NCBI GenBank assembly: GCA_023255735.1
Contig: JAGDVP010000028.1
Coordinates: forward strand, 23,328-87,327
Source: Halothiobacillus sp.
GTDB taxonomy: Bacteria > Pseudomonadota > Gammaproteobacteria > Halothiobacillales > Halothiobacillaceae
Direction: 5' to 3'
Length of the DNA: 64,000 nt
A program made the position numbers and the translations under genes. Shown here piece by piece: positions 10,879-19,324 of the stretch (positions within the stretch are counted from its first letter, which is position 1; each line of letters starts with the position of its first letter). Below the pieces are notes generated by a model. The model did no database searches, had not been told where the DNA came from, and saw nothing but the letters and a program-made list of their open reading frames with translations.

Positions 10879-11075
10879 GCGGGTCTCACTTTGCTCAATC
10901 AATTACCCCCATCTTAGCCGAGTGGCGGCTGGGCACTGAAACTTAACTTCGGTAAATAACAAAATACCCACACGCGGTTTACATAATGCAGGCAAATTGC
11001 AATGCTGGGTTTACGATCGATTGTTTCAATAGCCAACCTACTGAGATGTTTCTTGTTTTTATTGAGAGGTTTCGC
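10879..11075. promoter_or_regulatory. Divergent regulatory region between the response regulator and the Spy-like gene
   Basis: This ~200-base spacer must hold promoters in both directions. It contains GTAAA at 10952 and two TTTAC copies (its reverse complement) at 10978 and 11010, reminiscent of half-sites for Cpx-type regulators (GTAAA repeats). The spacing does not match a canonical CpxR box, so binding by the adjacent regulator is only a suggestion. A GAGAGG ribosome binding site precedes the rightward gene. Confidence 0.4.
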
Positions 11076-11651
11076 ATGAACAATCACCCATCGTCGAATG
11101 TGTTGTCGAAAATTGCCGATCGGCCGCAAATGCACCGCGTCACTCTAATTGCCATGGGCGTGATCGCCTTATTTGCTGTGGGCATGAATATCAGCCGAGC
11201 AGACACCCCCATCGCACCGCCCGGCGTGACAGTGCAACCCAGCAATCCCCCTGGCATGCAGCACCGCATGAACCCCGAGAGAATGGCCAAAATGCGCGAA
11301 CGCCGCAAGGCACATATGACGCAAGAACTGGATACGATGTCTAATCGTCTGCAAATTACGGCCAGTGAACAGCCCATATGGGATCAATACAAAGCGGCGC
11401 GAATGGGGCTGCTGCCCGATGAGATGCCCGGCATGAAGCCTTCCATGAACGCGGCGGACATGGCGCAAATGCGGGCTGAACGCGCCAGCGAAATGGCAAA
11501 AAAATTGGGTGTATTGAGCACTGCGACAACGCAATTGCGTGCCGCACTGGCACCCAATCAGCAGCAAGTACTGGATGAAATGGCACACACTTGGCGTGGA
11601 AAAATGCAGCATCATCGGCCGGGTGAAGAGCGCTTATCTCACCATTCGTGA
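11076..11651 (+). CDS. Spy/CpxP-like periplasmic protein (LTXXQ type)
   Basis: A 191-residue exported protein with a membrane/signal helix (~25-45), then a very Met- and Arg-rich helical region (MQHRMNPERMAKMRERRKAHM) and a C-terminal helix ending in a His-rich tail. Helical, Met/Arg-rich proteins with repeated LxxxQ-type pieces (LQITASEQP, RAALAPNQQQVLDE) match the Spy/CpxP family of periplasmic chaperones and metal-stress proteins. The ATG is preceded by GAGAGG; a start 30 codons upstream would lack a signal peptide at its N terminus. The Met/His content could bind copper or other metals, which is inference. Confidence 0.75.
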   Translation: MNNHPSSNVLSKIADRPQMHRVTLIAMGVIALFAVGMNISRADTPIAPPGVTVQPSNPPGMQHRMNPERMAKMRERRKAHMTQELDTMSNRLQITASEQPIWDQYKAARMGLLPDEMPGMKPSMNAADMAQMRAERASEMAKKLGVLSTATTQLRAALAPNQQQVLDEMAHTWRGKMQHHRPGEERLSHHS

Positions 11652-11685
11652 TGCGCTGATGCCTTAATCTTAAGTTCTTTGAACC

Positions 11686-11713
11686 AAACCCGCCCTCAGT
11701 GGCGGGTTTTTTA
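11686..11713 (+). terminator. Rho-independent terminator
   Basis: The inverted repeat AAACCCGCC-(6)-GGCGGGTTT is followed directly by further T residues, a strong intrinsic terminator for the Spy-like gene. Confidence 0.9.
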
Positions 11714-11734
11714 TTCCAATATTTTTGTGGCCGC

Positions 11735-11771
11735 TTGACAATTTAAAACTAAAATATCTAATATTTTAGTT
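11735..11771 (+). promoter_or_regulatory. Promoter overlapped by a perfect 25-bp palindromic operator (ArsR-type autoregulation)
   Basis: A consensus -35 TTGACA (11735-11740) is followed after 18 bases by TAATAT (11759-11764). Over the -10 lies a perfect inverted repeat, AACTAAAATAT-(3)-ATATTTTAGTT (11747-11771), whose right end touches the ATG of the ArsR-type gene. Transcription would start about 7 bases after the -10, essentially at the ATG. The transcript is therefore probably leaderless, with no room for a ribosome binding site. Repression by the encoded ArsR protein is inferred from position and symmetry. Confidence 0.75.
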
Positions 11772-12107
11772 ATGAAAACGGAATACCTAAATCAAATCCC
11801 CGATAGCTGGGCTGAGACTGCCGAAATTTTTACCGCCTTAGGCGATAGCCATCGGCAACGGATTTTGTTGCTGTTCGAACCGAATGAACAACTCACTATT
11901 TCGCAAATCGTGGCGGTATTTCCGCTGTCACGCACCGCGATGACCCACCACTTGAATGTTTTGCGCGATGCAAAATTACTCACGAGTGAAAAAATCGGCA
12001 AAGAAGTTTTCCTCAAAGTGAATACCGAGTTACTGCTGCACACGTTCTCGTTGCTGGGCGGTTTTGTGCAAAACTTACACAGTCAAGAAAGGAATCAAGA
12101 TGAATAA
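11772..12107 (+). CDS. ArsR-family winged-helix repressor
   Basis: A 111-residue regulator with the ArsR/SmtB fold: ALGDSHRQRILLLF (helices 1-2), the recognition region LSRTAMTHHLNVLRDAKLL and the beta wing GKEVFLKVNTELL. No cysteine pair of the metal-binding CxC type is present, so a metal sensor is not supported; a lipid, redox or other signal is possible. The gene precedes a decayed aas gene, overlapping its ATG, and then lplT. It may therefore have controlled lysophospholipid recycling. The upstream perfect palindrome suggests autorepression. Confidence 0.88.
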   Translation: MKTEYLNQIPDSWAETAEIFTALGDSHRQRILLLFEPNEQLTISQIVAVFPLSRTAMTHHLNVLRDAKLLTSEKIGKEVFLKVNTELLLHTFSLLGGFVQNLHSQERNQDE

Positions 12108-13042
12108 AACGTTGCAAACACTCATTCGGAGCTTGCTCCGACTTATTTTACGCCCCCTGTTTCGGATTGAGGTGCGGGGTGCGGCGCCAACACACCGGGG
12201 TGATGCAAAACTGCTGGTTTCGGTGGGGGCTTAAATTAGTGGATACCGTGGCGGTTGATCCGCTGCGGCCAATCGGCATGAAAACCGTGCTTAAAGCGTT
12301 AAAGTCGGGCCGACCGGTGGTGATTTTTCCCGAAGGCCGTATTAGCAATACCGGCGGGCTTATGAAGGTGTATGACGGGTCGGCCATGCTGGCCACTTTG
12401 AGCGGGGCGGAACTTATTCCCGTGCGTCTTGATGGCTTAAAACGCAGTTATTTCAGTCGGATGTCGTCCGAGCAGCCGAAATCATGGCTACCCAAAGTAA
12501 CCCTCACCCTTTTGCCCGCCACCCGGATTGATTCATTTAAGACCCCGAGGGTAAGCCCAAAGGCGTGGTGTGGTCGCATCGCGCGCTTATGGCCAACGTG
12601 GCGCAAGTTCAATCCGTGTTTGATTTAACACCCACCGATAACCTGCTGAATGGATTGCCTATTTTTCATGCTTTTGGTTTAACGGGTGGGCTGCTCTTAC
12701 CCTTGCTAACCGGGGCGCGGGTGTTTTTGCACGTATCGCCGCTGCAGTACAAACTGGTGCCAGAAATTGCCTATGATCGCAATTGCACCCTGCTATTTGG
12801 CACCAGCACCTTTTTAGCCAACTATGGCAAATTTGCCCATCCTTATGATTTTCACCAATTGCGCTATGTCATCGCTGGGGCCGAAAAACTCAATCCGGCC
12901 GTTCAAACTTTGTGGTTTAACAAATTTGGTTTACGCATTTTGGAAGGTTATGGTGTCACTGAAACCGCGTCTGCTTCTGAAAGTCGCCAACATCGCCCTG
13001 CTGGGCTCGGGCAAAATTGATTACCAAACCTTAAAACTATAG
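12100..13042 (+). pseudogene. aas: Remnant of acyl-ACP synthetase / 2-acylglycerophosphoethanolamine acyltransferase
   Basis: Aas re-acylates lysophosphatidylethanolamine and in E. coli (719 residues) works with LplT. Four pieces in order match it: the N terminus (MNKTLQTLIRSLLRLIL... to ~12225), the acyltransferase end in a second frame (VDPLRPIGMK, VVIFPEGRISNTGGLMK; to ~12538), the AMP-ligase middle back in the first frame ([42 protein letters not shown]; ~12541-12972) and the extreme C terminus in the second frame ([14 protein letters not shown], stop at 13042). About 35, 190 and 215 codons are missing at the three joins, and each changes frame. The catalytic HX4D region and the ligase C domain are gone, so no working enzyme is expected. 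Confidence 0.9.
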
Positions 13043-13056
13043 GCGCAGGAGGCCGT

Positions 13057-14274
13057 ATGAATCCCATCGCTGACTCGGGCGACAATCGTCTTGTTTCCAT
13101 GGGCATGCTTGCCTTGTTGGCCGCCCAATTTTTATCGGCAATGGCGGATAACCTGCTCTTTGTGGCCGCAATTGCCTTACTTAAAGGAGCGAGCGGTGGT
13201 GATGCATTACTGCCGGTGCTGCAAGTGGTTTTTGTTATCGCGTTCATCGTATTGGCGCCCTTTGTCGGGCCGTTTGCCGATGGGTTCTCCAAAGGGCGGG
13301 TGATGTTTTATGCCAATTTCATCAAATTAGCCGGTGCGAGTTTCATTCTATTCGGCGGCAATCCCCTGTTAGGCTACGCCGTTGCAGGCATCGGTGCGGC
13401 CATTTATTCGCCCGCAAAATACGGCATACTTACTCAATTAGTGCCTCCAGCTCAATTGGTTAAAGCCAATGGTTTGCTTGAAGCTTCCACCATTGTTGCC
13501 ATCTTGCTGGGCGTATTAGGCGGCGGGTATTTGGCTGATCAATCCCTTTCCCTCGCTACCGGTGTGGCTGCAGGCTTGTACGTATTGGCTGCGGCGGCCA
13601 ATTTGGCCATTCCCCGCTTGCCGAGCATTCAGCCCTTAACGGGCAACGATTTGCGCCACATGCCGCGTATTTTTGGGCATAACTTAAGCCTTTTGTGGCA
13701 AAACACCGATGCGCGGTTTTCAATTTTAGGAACCAGTATTTTTTGGGGTATGGGCTCAACCCTGCGATTGCTCATGTTTGCTTGGGTACCGGTCGCACTC
13801 GGTTTGCTCGATAATCAAGCCCCCGCCAATTTAATGGGTGTTGTATCCATCGGCATTATTGTGGGCGCGGCCTTTGCGGCCTTCACAGTGAAGCTTGAGC
13901 GCGTTAACACGGCCTTGTGGGGTGGCTTGGCATTAGGGCCGCTCGTGTTAATGCTCGCTCCATTGCATCACCTTGAGCCAGCTGCCGCCGTGTTATTTGG
14001 TGTGGGGGTGGCCGGCGGGTTTTTTGTTGTGCCATTAAATGCCTTATTGCAAGAGCGCGGCACCGAAACAATTGGCGCAGGGCGCACGCTGGCGGTGCAA
14101 AATTTATTTGAAAATACCGCCATGTTGCTCATGGCTGGCATCTATTTGGGTCTAACCGCCTTGGGGTTTTCTGCCATTACCGTGGCCTACGGCTTTGGTA
14201 TTTTGGTGCTGATTGCCCTGCTGGTCATTGGGGCAAATCGCCTGCGGGCGCAGCTCATCACCCCAGCGGATTAA
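13057..14274 (+). CDS. lplT: Lysophospholipid transporter LplT (MFS)
   Basis: A 405-residue major-facilitator protein with about 12 membrane helices. It matches LplT, which flips lysophospholipids across the inner membrane for re-acylation by Aas. Diagnostic stretches are AAQFLSAMADNLLFVAAIALL at the N terminus (family AxFLSALADNxLL) and YSPAKYGILTQLVPPAQLVKANGLLE. A strong AGGAGG ribosome binding site lies 8 bases before the ATG. The partner aas just upstream is a pseudogene, so either another acyltransferase serves it or the transporter is being retained for another use. Its end overlaps the convergent yceF gene by 17 bases. Confidence 0.93.
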   Translation: MNPIADSGDNRLVSMGMLALLAAQFLSAMADNLLFVAAIALLKGASGGDALLPVLQVVFVIAFIVLAPFVGPFADGFSKGRVMFYANFIKLAGASFILFGGNPLLGYAVAGIGAAIYSPAKYGILTQLVPPAQLVKANGLLEASTIVAILLGVLGGGYLADQSLSLATGVAAGLYVLAAAANLAIPRLPSIQPLTGNDLRHMPRIFGHNLSLLWQNTDARFSILGTSIFWGMGSTLRLLMFAWVPVALGLLDNQAPANLMGVVSIGIIVGAAFAAFTVKLERVNTALWGGLALGPLVLMLAPLHHLEPAAAVLFGVGVAGGFFVVPLNALLQERGTETIGAGRTLAVQNLFENTAMLLMAGIYLGLTALGFSAITVAYGFGILVLIALLVIGANRLRAQLITPAD

Positions 14275-14851
14275 TACCCGCGCCGCGCAGCAGGCGGGCG
14301 GTCGCAATTAACGGCAGGCCCATAATGGCCGTGGGGTCGCACGAGTGCATCGATTCGAGCAGCGTAATGCCAAGCCCCTCCGATTTCATGCTGCCGGCGC
14401 AATCAAAAGGGCGTTCTTGCGCGATATAGTGGGTAATTTCCGTGTCGCTTACGTCGCGCATTTGCGCCGTTACCGTCTCAAAACTGGTTTGAACATGGCC
14501 GTGGGCATCCATAACCGCCACGGCGACATGAAATAAGATGGTTTGCCCCGACAGCATGCGCAGCTGCGCGAAGGCTTGTTCAGCTGAATGCGGCTTGCCT
14601 AAAATGTGGCTGCCACAGGCAACTAATTGATCGGAACCAATCACCACCGCCTGCGGATGCCGCGCCGCAACGGTGCGGGTTTTTTGCTGCGCCAACCGCA
14701 AACAAGCTGCTTGCGCATTTTCGCCTGCCTGCACCTGCTCATCAATCTCGGGTTTATCGATTTGATACGGTACATTAAGCCGATCCAGCAAGGCGCGTCG
14801 GGTAATTGACGAGGAGGCGAGAATCAAAGTTGGGGGTTTTTGCATAATCAT
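14258..14851 (-). CDS. yceF: Maf-like nucleotide pyrophosphatase (7-methyl-GTP type, YceF)
   Basis: A 197-residue Maf/HAM1-superfamily pyrophosphatase, cytoplasmic, that hydrolyses modified nucleoside triphosphates. The signature LILASSSITRRALLDRL, VIGSDQLVAC and the C-terminal FDCAGSMKSEGLG match YceF, which favours 7-methyl-GTP. The location beside yceD-rpmF-plsX-fabH is the same as in E. coli. The reading frame extends far upstream but that part lacks family similarity; the ATG at 14851 or the one two codons later is the likely start. Neither has a clear ribosome binding site. Confidence 0.92.
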   Translation of the reverse strand: MIMQKPPTLILASSSITRRALLDRLNVPYQIDKPEIDEQVQAGENAQAACLRLAQQKTRTVAARHPQAVVIGSDQLVACGSHILGKPHSAEQAFAQLRMLSGQTILFHVAVAVMDAHGHVQTSFETVTAQMRDVSDTEITHYIAQERPFDCAGSMKSEGLGITLLESMHSCDPTAIMGLPLIATARLLRGAGINPLG

Positions 14852-14957
14852 TTTGCGTGCCGAGCAATAAATCGCTAATATTATACGATTCTGGTCTGGC
14901 ATTTGGATTTGTTCTTGCCGCACTGCAATTTTAAGCGTTCGAGAAGGGCTTAGTTCA

Positions 14958-15623
14958 TTGGGTAAAAGTGCAAACAATGCGGATTCTGTGCTCAAGGCGG
15001 GCGTGCCTGCCACTGAGCCGGCGGAAGTGCTGGTGCAATCAGCGGCGAGCTTGCCTAATTTGTTTGTACGCGCCTCGTGCGATAGCGAGCGTGTGTTTCG
15101 TGGGGCTGTGCGCCTAGGGGATTTGCCTCGATTGGTGCAATGGGTGCCCATGGATGAACCCGATACACTGCTCGCGTTTTCGTTGCGATTCTTTAGAGAT
15201 TCGGGGCGGGATTTATTGGCGGAGATTTCAGTGCAAACAACCGTGCAAATGGATTGTGCGCGCTGCTTGAAGCCTATGAGCTTGCCTTTGGTGAGCTCGT
15301 CGGTATTGCATTTTGTTTATAATGATGAGCAGGCGCAGCATGTCATTGAAGCGCGTGAGCCCGTTTTAATCGATGCAGAAGGCCGCATTGGCATTGCCGA
15401 ATTACTGGAAGAAGAAGTCTTAATGGCGTTGCCGCCGGTTGCTATGCATGAGCATCAGTGCCGTCCGGCATGGCAGGAGACGGCGTCCAAAGAAGCGTTG
15501 CCCATTGCATCGGCTGAGCTTAGGCCAAATCCCTTTGCGGCTTTGGCCAAGCAGTGGCAAAAGCCTTTGTTAACCGCGCAGGATGAGGCGGTAAGAGAAT
15601 CGAAACAAGTAGACGATGAGTAA
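14958..15623 (+). CDS. yceD: YceD / DUF177 family protein (23S rRNA accumulation protein)
   Basis: A 221-residue YceD protein, linked to 23S rRNA accumulation and usually encoded next to rpmF. The CARCLKPM motif with two cysteines, the LLEEEVLMALPPV stretch and the C-terminal NPFAALAKQW block are family hallmarks. The start is a TTG with a purine-rich GAGAAGGG upstream; the N-terminal ~25 residues look poorly conserved, so a later start is possible. It is divergent from yceF and leads the rpmF-plsX-fabH cluster. Confidence 0.9.
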   Translation: MGKSANNADSVLKAGVPATEPAEVLVQSAASLPNLFVRASCDSERVFRGAVRLGDLPRLVQWVPMDEPDTLLAFSLRFFRDSGRDLLAEISVQTTVQMDCARCLKPMSLPLVSSSVLHFVYNDEQAQHVIEAREPVLIDAEGRIGIAELLEEEVLMALPPVAMHEHQCRPAWQETASKEALPIASAELRPNPFAALAKQWQKPLLTAQDEAVRESKQVDDE

Positions 15624-15667
15624 AATTTCTCGCAATCCTTTGAACTTGGGGTTGCGTGTTTGGTTTG

Positions 15668-15697
15668 GCGCCTTGTGTTAAACAGGGCGCAATTTTT
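15668..15697 (+). terminator. Terminator-like hairpin between yceD and rpmF
   Basis: GCGCCTTGT-(5)-ACAGGGCGC forms a 9-bp stem with one G-U pair, followed by AATTTTT. It lies in the short gap before rpmF, so it may act as a partial terminator or attenuator rather than ending the operon. Confidence 0.6.
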
Positions 15698-15715
15698 AAG
15701 TTAGGAGTTTAAAAA

Positions 15716-15904
15716 ATGGCTGTTCAGCAAAACAAAAAAAGTCGCGCCCGTCGTGATACCCGTCGCGCCCATGATGCGTTGACAAAACCCACTTTATCTA
15801 TTGATGCCACCAGTGGTGAAACCCATCGCCGTCATCAAGTAACAGCCGATGGCTTTTATCGCGGTCGCCGTGTTATTGCTGAAAAAGCCACTACCGAAGC
15901 TTAA
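15716..15904 (+). CDS. rpmF: 50S ribosomal protein L32
   Basis: A 62-residue basic protein of the large ribosomal subunit. It begins [22 protein letters not shown], the usual L32 N terminus, and ends with [10 protein letters not shown]. No zinc-binding CxxC pair is seen, so it is the zinc-independent form common in Gammaproteobacteria. TTAGGAG precedes the ATG. It sits between yceD and plsX as in E. coli. Confidence 0.97.
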   Translation: MAVQQNKKSRARRDTRRAHDALTKPTLSIDATSGETHRRHQVTADGFYRGRRVIAEKATTEA

Positions 15905-15939
15905 TTAACCGAAACTCGGTGATGGCGCAGGACAAAACT

Positions 15940-15971
15940 AACCTTGCGTGCCTAAGTGCGCAGGGTTTTTG
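15940..15971 (+). terminator. Terminator-like hairpin between rpmF and plsX
   Basis: AACCTTGCG and CGCAGGGTT form a 9-bp stem with one G-U pair around a 10-base loop, followed by TTT. With the hairpin before rpmF, the L32 gene is bracketed by two such structures. Confidence 0.6.
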
Positions 15972-16069
15972 TTTTGGCTGACTATTTAACCTGAGATGTT
16001 CGGCAAACGCTGGCCGTTTTGGGTTTATTTCCCACAAAATAAAAGCATTTGATGAGGCTCAGCTTGTCC

Positions 16070-17092
16070 ATGAAGGCACAAATTGCGATCGATATGATGG
16101 GCGGAGATCATGGCCTGCCTGTTACTCTGGCCGCCGCCGCGCGTTTTATCAGCGAGCGGCCGCATGTGACGGTGTTATTGGTGGGCGATGAGGCGCTACT
16201 TCGGGCGCAATTGCCCGCGTATCACCTGGTAGAAGGTGATCGCGTGGTGATTGTGCATGCCCCTGAAATTGTGGCGATGGGGGAATCCCCGGCCGTTGCA
16301 CTGCGCACCAAGAAGAAATCATCGATGCGCGTGGCGATTGATTGTGTACGCGATGGCTCGGCACAAGCGGCGGTGAGCGCGGGTAATACGGGTGCGCTCA
16401 TGGCCACGGCCAAGTTCGTGTTAAAAATGTTGCCCGGCATCGAGCGCCCGGCCATTTGTACGGCCTTGCCCAACCGCAAAGGCCACACCCATGTGCTGGA
16501 TTTGGGCGCGAATGTGGAATGTAATGCCGAGCATTTATTTCAGTTCGCCGTAATGGGCTCGGTTTTGGTTGAGGCGTATGACGATAATCCCTCGCCGCGG
16601 GTTGGCCTACTTAACGTGGGTGCCGAGGCGATTAAGGGCAACGACACGGTTAAAGCCGCTGCCGCTTTATTAGCCGACGGCCCCATTAATTACATTGGCT
16701 TTGTTGAAGGCGATGATATCTACAAGGGCGATCTGGATGTGGTGGTTTGCGATGGTTTTGTCGGCAATGTGGCGCTTAAAACCAGTGAAGGTTTGGCCAA
16801 AATGATTACCCAGTTTCTACGCGAGGAATTTGGCCGCAATTTATGGTCAAAACTGGCTGCCGTAATTGCTCTGCCGGTGTTGAATCGTTTGAAAAAGCGG
16901 CTTGATCCGGGCCGGTACAATGGCGCAAGTTTTTTGGGCTTGCAGGGCATTGTGATTAAAAGCCATGGCGGTGCCGATGTGGCGGCGTTTACCAGCGCGC
17001 TGAATGTGGCTTTGCGTGAAATTGAAAAAGATGTCCCTCGGCGCATTGATTTGCGTTTGGGGCAATTATTAAATGAGAAGGAATTAGTATGA
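16070..17092 (+). CDS. plsX: Phosphate acyltransferase PlsX
   Basis: PlsX makes acyl-phosphate from acyl-ACP for membrane phospholipid synthesis. The 340-residue product has [15 protein letters not shown] at the N terminus, [20 protein letters not shown] and [13 protein letters not shown]. The start chosen gives [15 protein letters not shown], matching the usual short lead; an ATG six codons upstream is the alternative. It overlaps fabH by ATGA, so the two are coupled. Confidence 0.95.
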   Translation: MKAQIAIDMMGGDHGLPVTLAAAARFISERPHVTVLLVGDEALLRAQLPAYHLVEGDRVVIVHAPEIVAMGESPAVALRTKKKSSMRVAIDCVRDGSAQAAVSAGNTGALMATAKFVLKMLPGIERPAICTALPNRKGHTHVLDLGANVECNAEHLFQFAVMGSVLVEAYDDNPSPRVGLLNVGAEAIKGNDTVKAAAALLADGPINYIGFVEGDDIYKGDLDVVVCDGFVGNVALKTSEGLAKMITQFLREEFGRNLWSKLAAVIALPVLNRLKKRLDPGRYNGASFLGLQGIVIKSHGGADVAAFTSALNVALREIEKDVPRRIDLRLGQLLNEKELV

Positions 17093-18066
17093 TTCATTCA
17101 CGCATTACCGGCACGGGCAGTTATTTGCCGGAGCGAATCTTGACCAATCAGGAATTGGAGCAAATGGTTGAAACCTCCGATCTGTGGATTCGCGAGCGAA
17201 CCGGCATTGAGCGGCGCCATATTGCCGCCAAAGATGAGCTCACCTCGGATTTAGCTGAACCGGCCGCCCGACGTGCGCTAGCCGCTGCGGGTAAAACACC
17301 TCGGGATGTGGATTTGCTGATTGTAGCGACAACCACCCCGGATCGAATATTTCCTTCAACTGCGTGTTTATTGCAGCAAAAGCTCGGGATTCATGGATCG
17401 CCGGCTTTTGATATTCAAGCGGTGTGCACTGGGTTTGTCTATGCCTTGAGTGTGGCCGATAAGTTCATTCAAACCGGCGCGGCCAAGTGCGCGCTGGTGA
17501 TTGGCGCTGAAACTTTATCGCGGATTGTCAATTGGAATGACCGAGGAACCTGTGTGCTGTTTGCCGATGGCGCCGGTGCCGTGGTTTTGGAGGCCAGCGA
17601 TACCCCAGGGATTATCAGCACCCACATTCATGCCGATGGTGCTTATGAGTCGCTTCTTACCACGGTAAAGCCCAGTGCAGACAACGATTTAAACCCTGCG
17701 CATTTGGCTGATGGCACGGCTTTTATCGAAATGAAGGGCAATGAAGTGTTCAAAATTGCGGTGAATACGCTCGGCCGAATCGTGGATGAAACCTTGGATG
17801 CAGCGGGCTTAACGGCTGCCGATATCGACTGGTTAGTGCCCCATCAAGCCAATATCCGCATTATTCAAGCCACGGCGCGCAAATTAGATTTACCCATGGA
17901 GCGGGTGGTGGTAACGGTGAACACACAGGGCAACACTTCGGCGGCTTCGGTGCCGCTGGCACTGGATACGGCCGTGCGCGATGGCCGTATCCAGCGGGGT
18001 GACACGATTTTACTGGAAGCGTTTGGTGGGGGCTTTACTTGGGGTTCTGCGCTGATTCGTTATTAA
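17089..18066 (+). CDS. fabH: 3-oxoacyl-ACP synthase III (FabH)
   Basis: FabH starts type II fatty acid synthesis by condensing acetyl-CoA with malonyl-ACP. The 325-residue product has the catalytic Cys in [13 protein letters not shown], His in VPHQANIRI and Asn in [10 protein letters not shown], with the terminal [17 protein letters not shown]. Normal length, coupled to plsX upstream. The usual next genes (fabD, fabG, acpP) do not follow; a CYTH protein comes next. Confidence 0.97.
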   Translation: MIHSRITGTGSYLPERILTNQELEQMVETSDLWIRERTGIERRHIAAKDELTSDLAEPAARRALAAAGKTPRDVDLLIVATTTPDRIFPSTACLLQQKLGIHGSPAFDIQAVCTGFVYALSVADKFIQTGAAKCALVIGAETLSRIVNWNDRGTCVLFADGAGAVVLEASDTPGIISTHIHADGAYESLLTTVKPSADNDLNPAHLADGTAFIEMKGNEVFKIAVNTLGRIVDETLDAAGLTAADIDWLVPHQANIRIIQATARKLDLPMERVVVTVNTQGNTSAASVPLALDTAVRDGRIQRGDTILLEAFGGGFTWGSALIRY

Positions 18067-18150
18067 CACGCTAAACAACTTCATGCGGCCGCATGTGGGT
18101 ATTCTTGTGTTGGCATTGTTTTTGGTCTGTTCCAGAGTGCGAGGCGTTTT

Positions 18151-18633
18151 ATGGCACGAGAAATAGAGCGTAAGTTTCTGTTAAATAATGAACGCTGGCG
18201 ATCAGCGGTGTCGTCAACCCAGCATCTGGCTCAAGGATATTTAACCACCTTAAGCGCGGGCGCGCGGGCCTCTGTTCGGGTGCGAATCGCGGCGGATTGC
18301 GCCTATCTCAATATTAAAAGCATGACGCTTGGCATGGCGCGCGATGAGTTTGAATACCCGATTCCCCTAGCGGATGCCGCCCATATGTTGGCGCAATTGT
18401 GCTCAGGTGGCGTCATTGAAAAATATCGTCATCATGTGCATTTTGGTGGCTTGTTATGGGAAATTGACGAGTTTTTAGGCGCAAATGCCGGTTTAATTGT
18501 GGCTGAAGTCGAGCTCGAATCCGAGTCGCAAGAGCTGCTGCTGCCTGAGTGGGTAGGGTCTGAGGTGACCGCTGATCGGCGCTATTACAACGTATCGCTG
18601 GTTGCGAACCCTTACCAAAATTGGCATAAATAA
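18151..18633 (+). CDS. CYTH-domain protein (triphosphate tunnel metalloenzyme)
   Basis: A 160-residue protein with the class signature MAREIERKFLL (EXEXK motif) and alternating charged strands (SVRVRIAADCAYLNIKS, WEIDEFLGANAGLIVAEVEL) that line the tunnel of CYTH enzymes. Related bacterial proteins hydrolyse inorganic tripolyphosphate or, more rarely, act as adenylate cyclases; which applies here cannot be told. GAGG precedes the ATG. The gene is unlinked by function to its neighbours. Confidence 0.9.
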   Translation: MAREIERKFLLNNERWRSAVSSTQHLAQGYLTTLSAGARASVRVRIAADCAYLNIKSMTLGMARDEFEYPIPLADAAHMLAQLCSGGVIEKYRHHVHFGGLLWEIDEFLGANAGLIVAEVELESESQELLLPEWVGSEVTADRRYYNVSLVANPYQNWHK

Positions 18634-18685
18634 TGATTATATTCAATGCGTTAACGGCAGGATGCCCCAACTTGGGAGCAGGTTG

Positions 18686-19324
18686 ATGATTCGGGTGATG
18701 ATTGTCGATGACCACACCATGGTGCGCAAAGCGCTGGCGCATCTCATAGGCAGCGTGCCGGAAATTGGCGTCACTGCGGAGGCCGATAGCGGTGAAACGG
18801 CGCTGGCATTGCTTAAAACGCAAACGGTCGATGTGATTTTATGTGATATTCATATGCCAGGCATGGGTGGGCTTGAGGCCATTCGGCGTATTCAGGCGCG
18901 CTATCCGCACATTGGTTTAATTGCGGTCACCGCTGAGGCGGATGCGGCTTTGGCGCGTTCCGTTTTAGAGGCGGGCGTACATGGTTATGTCACCAAAGAT
19001 GCGCCGCCTCAAGAGCTCATTACCGCCATTGAAAACGCGCAACATAAAATTCGTTTTATTTCATCGCGGATTGCGCAAGAAATTGCACTGCAATCCATGC
19101 GCAAAACCGCCGACCCCTTCGATAGTCTGTCCGGCCGTGAGCAGCAGGTGCTCATGATGATTCTGGAAGGCAAAAGTAATCAATTTATCTCCGATGTGCT
19201 CTGCGTTAGCCCTAAAACTGTGAGCACCTACAAGGTTCGCCTGCAGGAAAAACTGGGCGTGAATAACGATATTGAGTTATTGCGTTTGGCAGTAAAGTCT
19301 GGGCGGGTTGTTTTAAGCGAATGA
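18686..19324 (+). CDS. uvrY: GacA/UvrY-like response regulator
   Basis: A 212-residue NarL/FixJ-type regulator: a receiver domain (VDDHTMVRKAL, phospho-acceptor Asp in VILCDIHMPGMGG, Lys in YVTKDAPPQEL) and a LuxR-type helix-turn-helix (LSGREQQVLMMILEGKSNQFISDVL...KTVSTYK). The position immediately before uvrC is the hallmark of GacA/UvrY, partner of the BarA/GacS kinase controlling CsrA-sequestering small RNAs. The ATG has GGGAGCAGG upstream. Its stop overlaps the start of uvrC by ATGA. The kinase is not in this window. Confidence 0.92.
   Translation: MIRVMIVDDHTMVRKALAHLIGSVPEIGVTAEADSGETALALLKTQTVDVILCDIHMPGMGGLEAIRRIQARYPHIGLIAVTAEADAALARSVLEAGVHGYVTKDAPPQELITAIENAQHKIRFISSRIAQEIALQSMRKTADPFDSLSGREQQVLMMILEGKSNQFISDVLCVSPKTVSTYKVRLQEKLGVNNDIELLRLAVKSGRVVLSE

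Noticed and set aside
14852..15151. N-terminal extension of the yceF frame by 100 codons.
   Set aside because: The extension overlaps the divergent yceD gene, lacks similarity to Maf proteins and is simply an open antisense frame.
18082..18095. 14-bp perfect palindrome CATGCGGCCGCATG after fabH.
   Set aside because: It has no loop or T tract and contains common restriction-type sequence; neither terminator nor operator function is supported.
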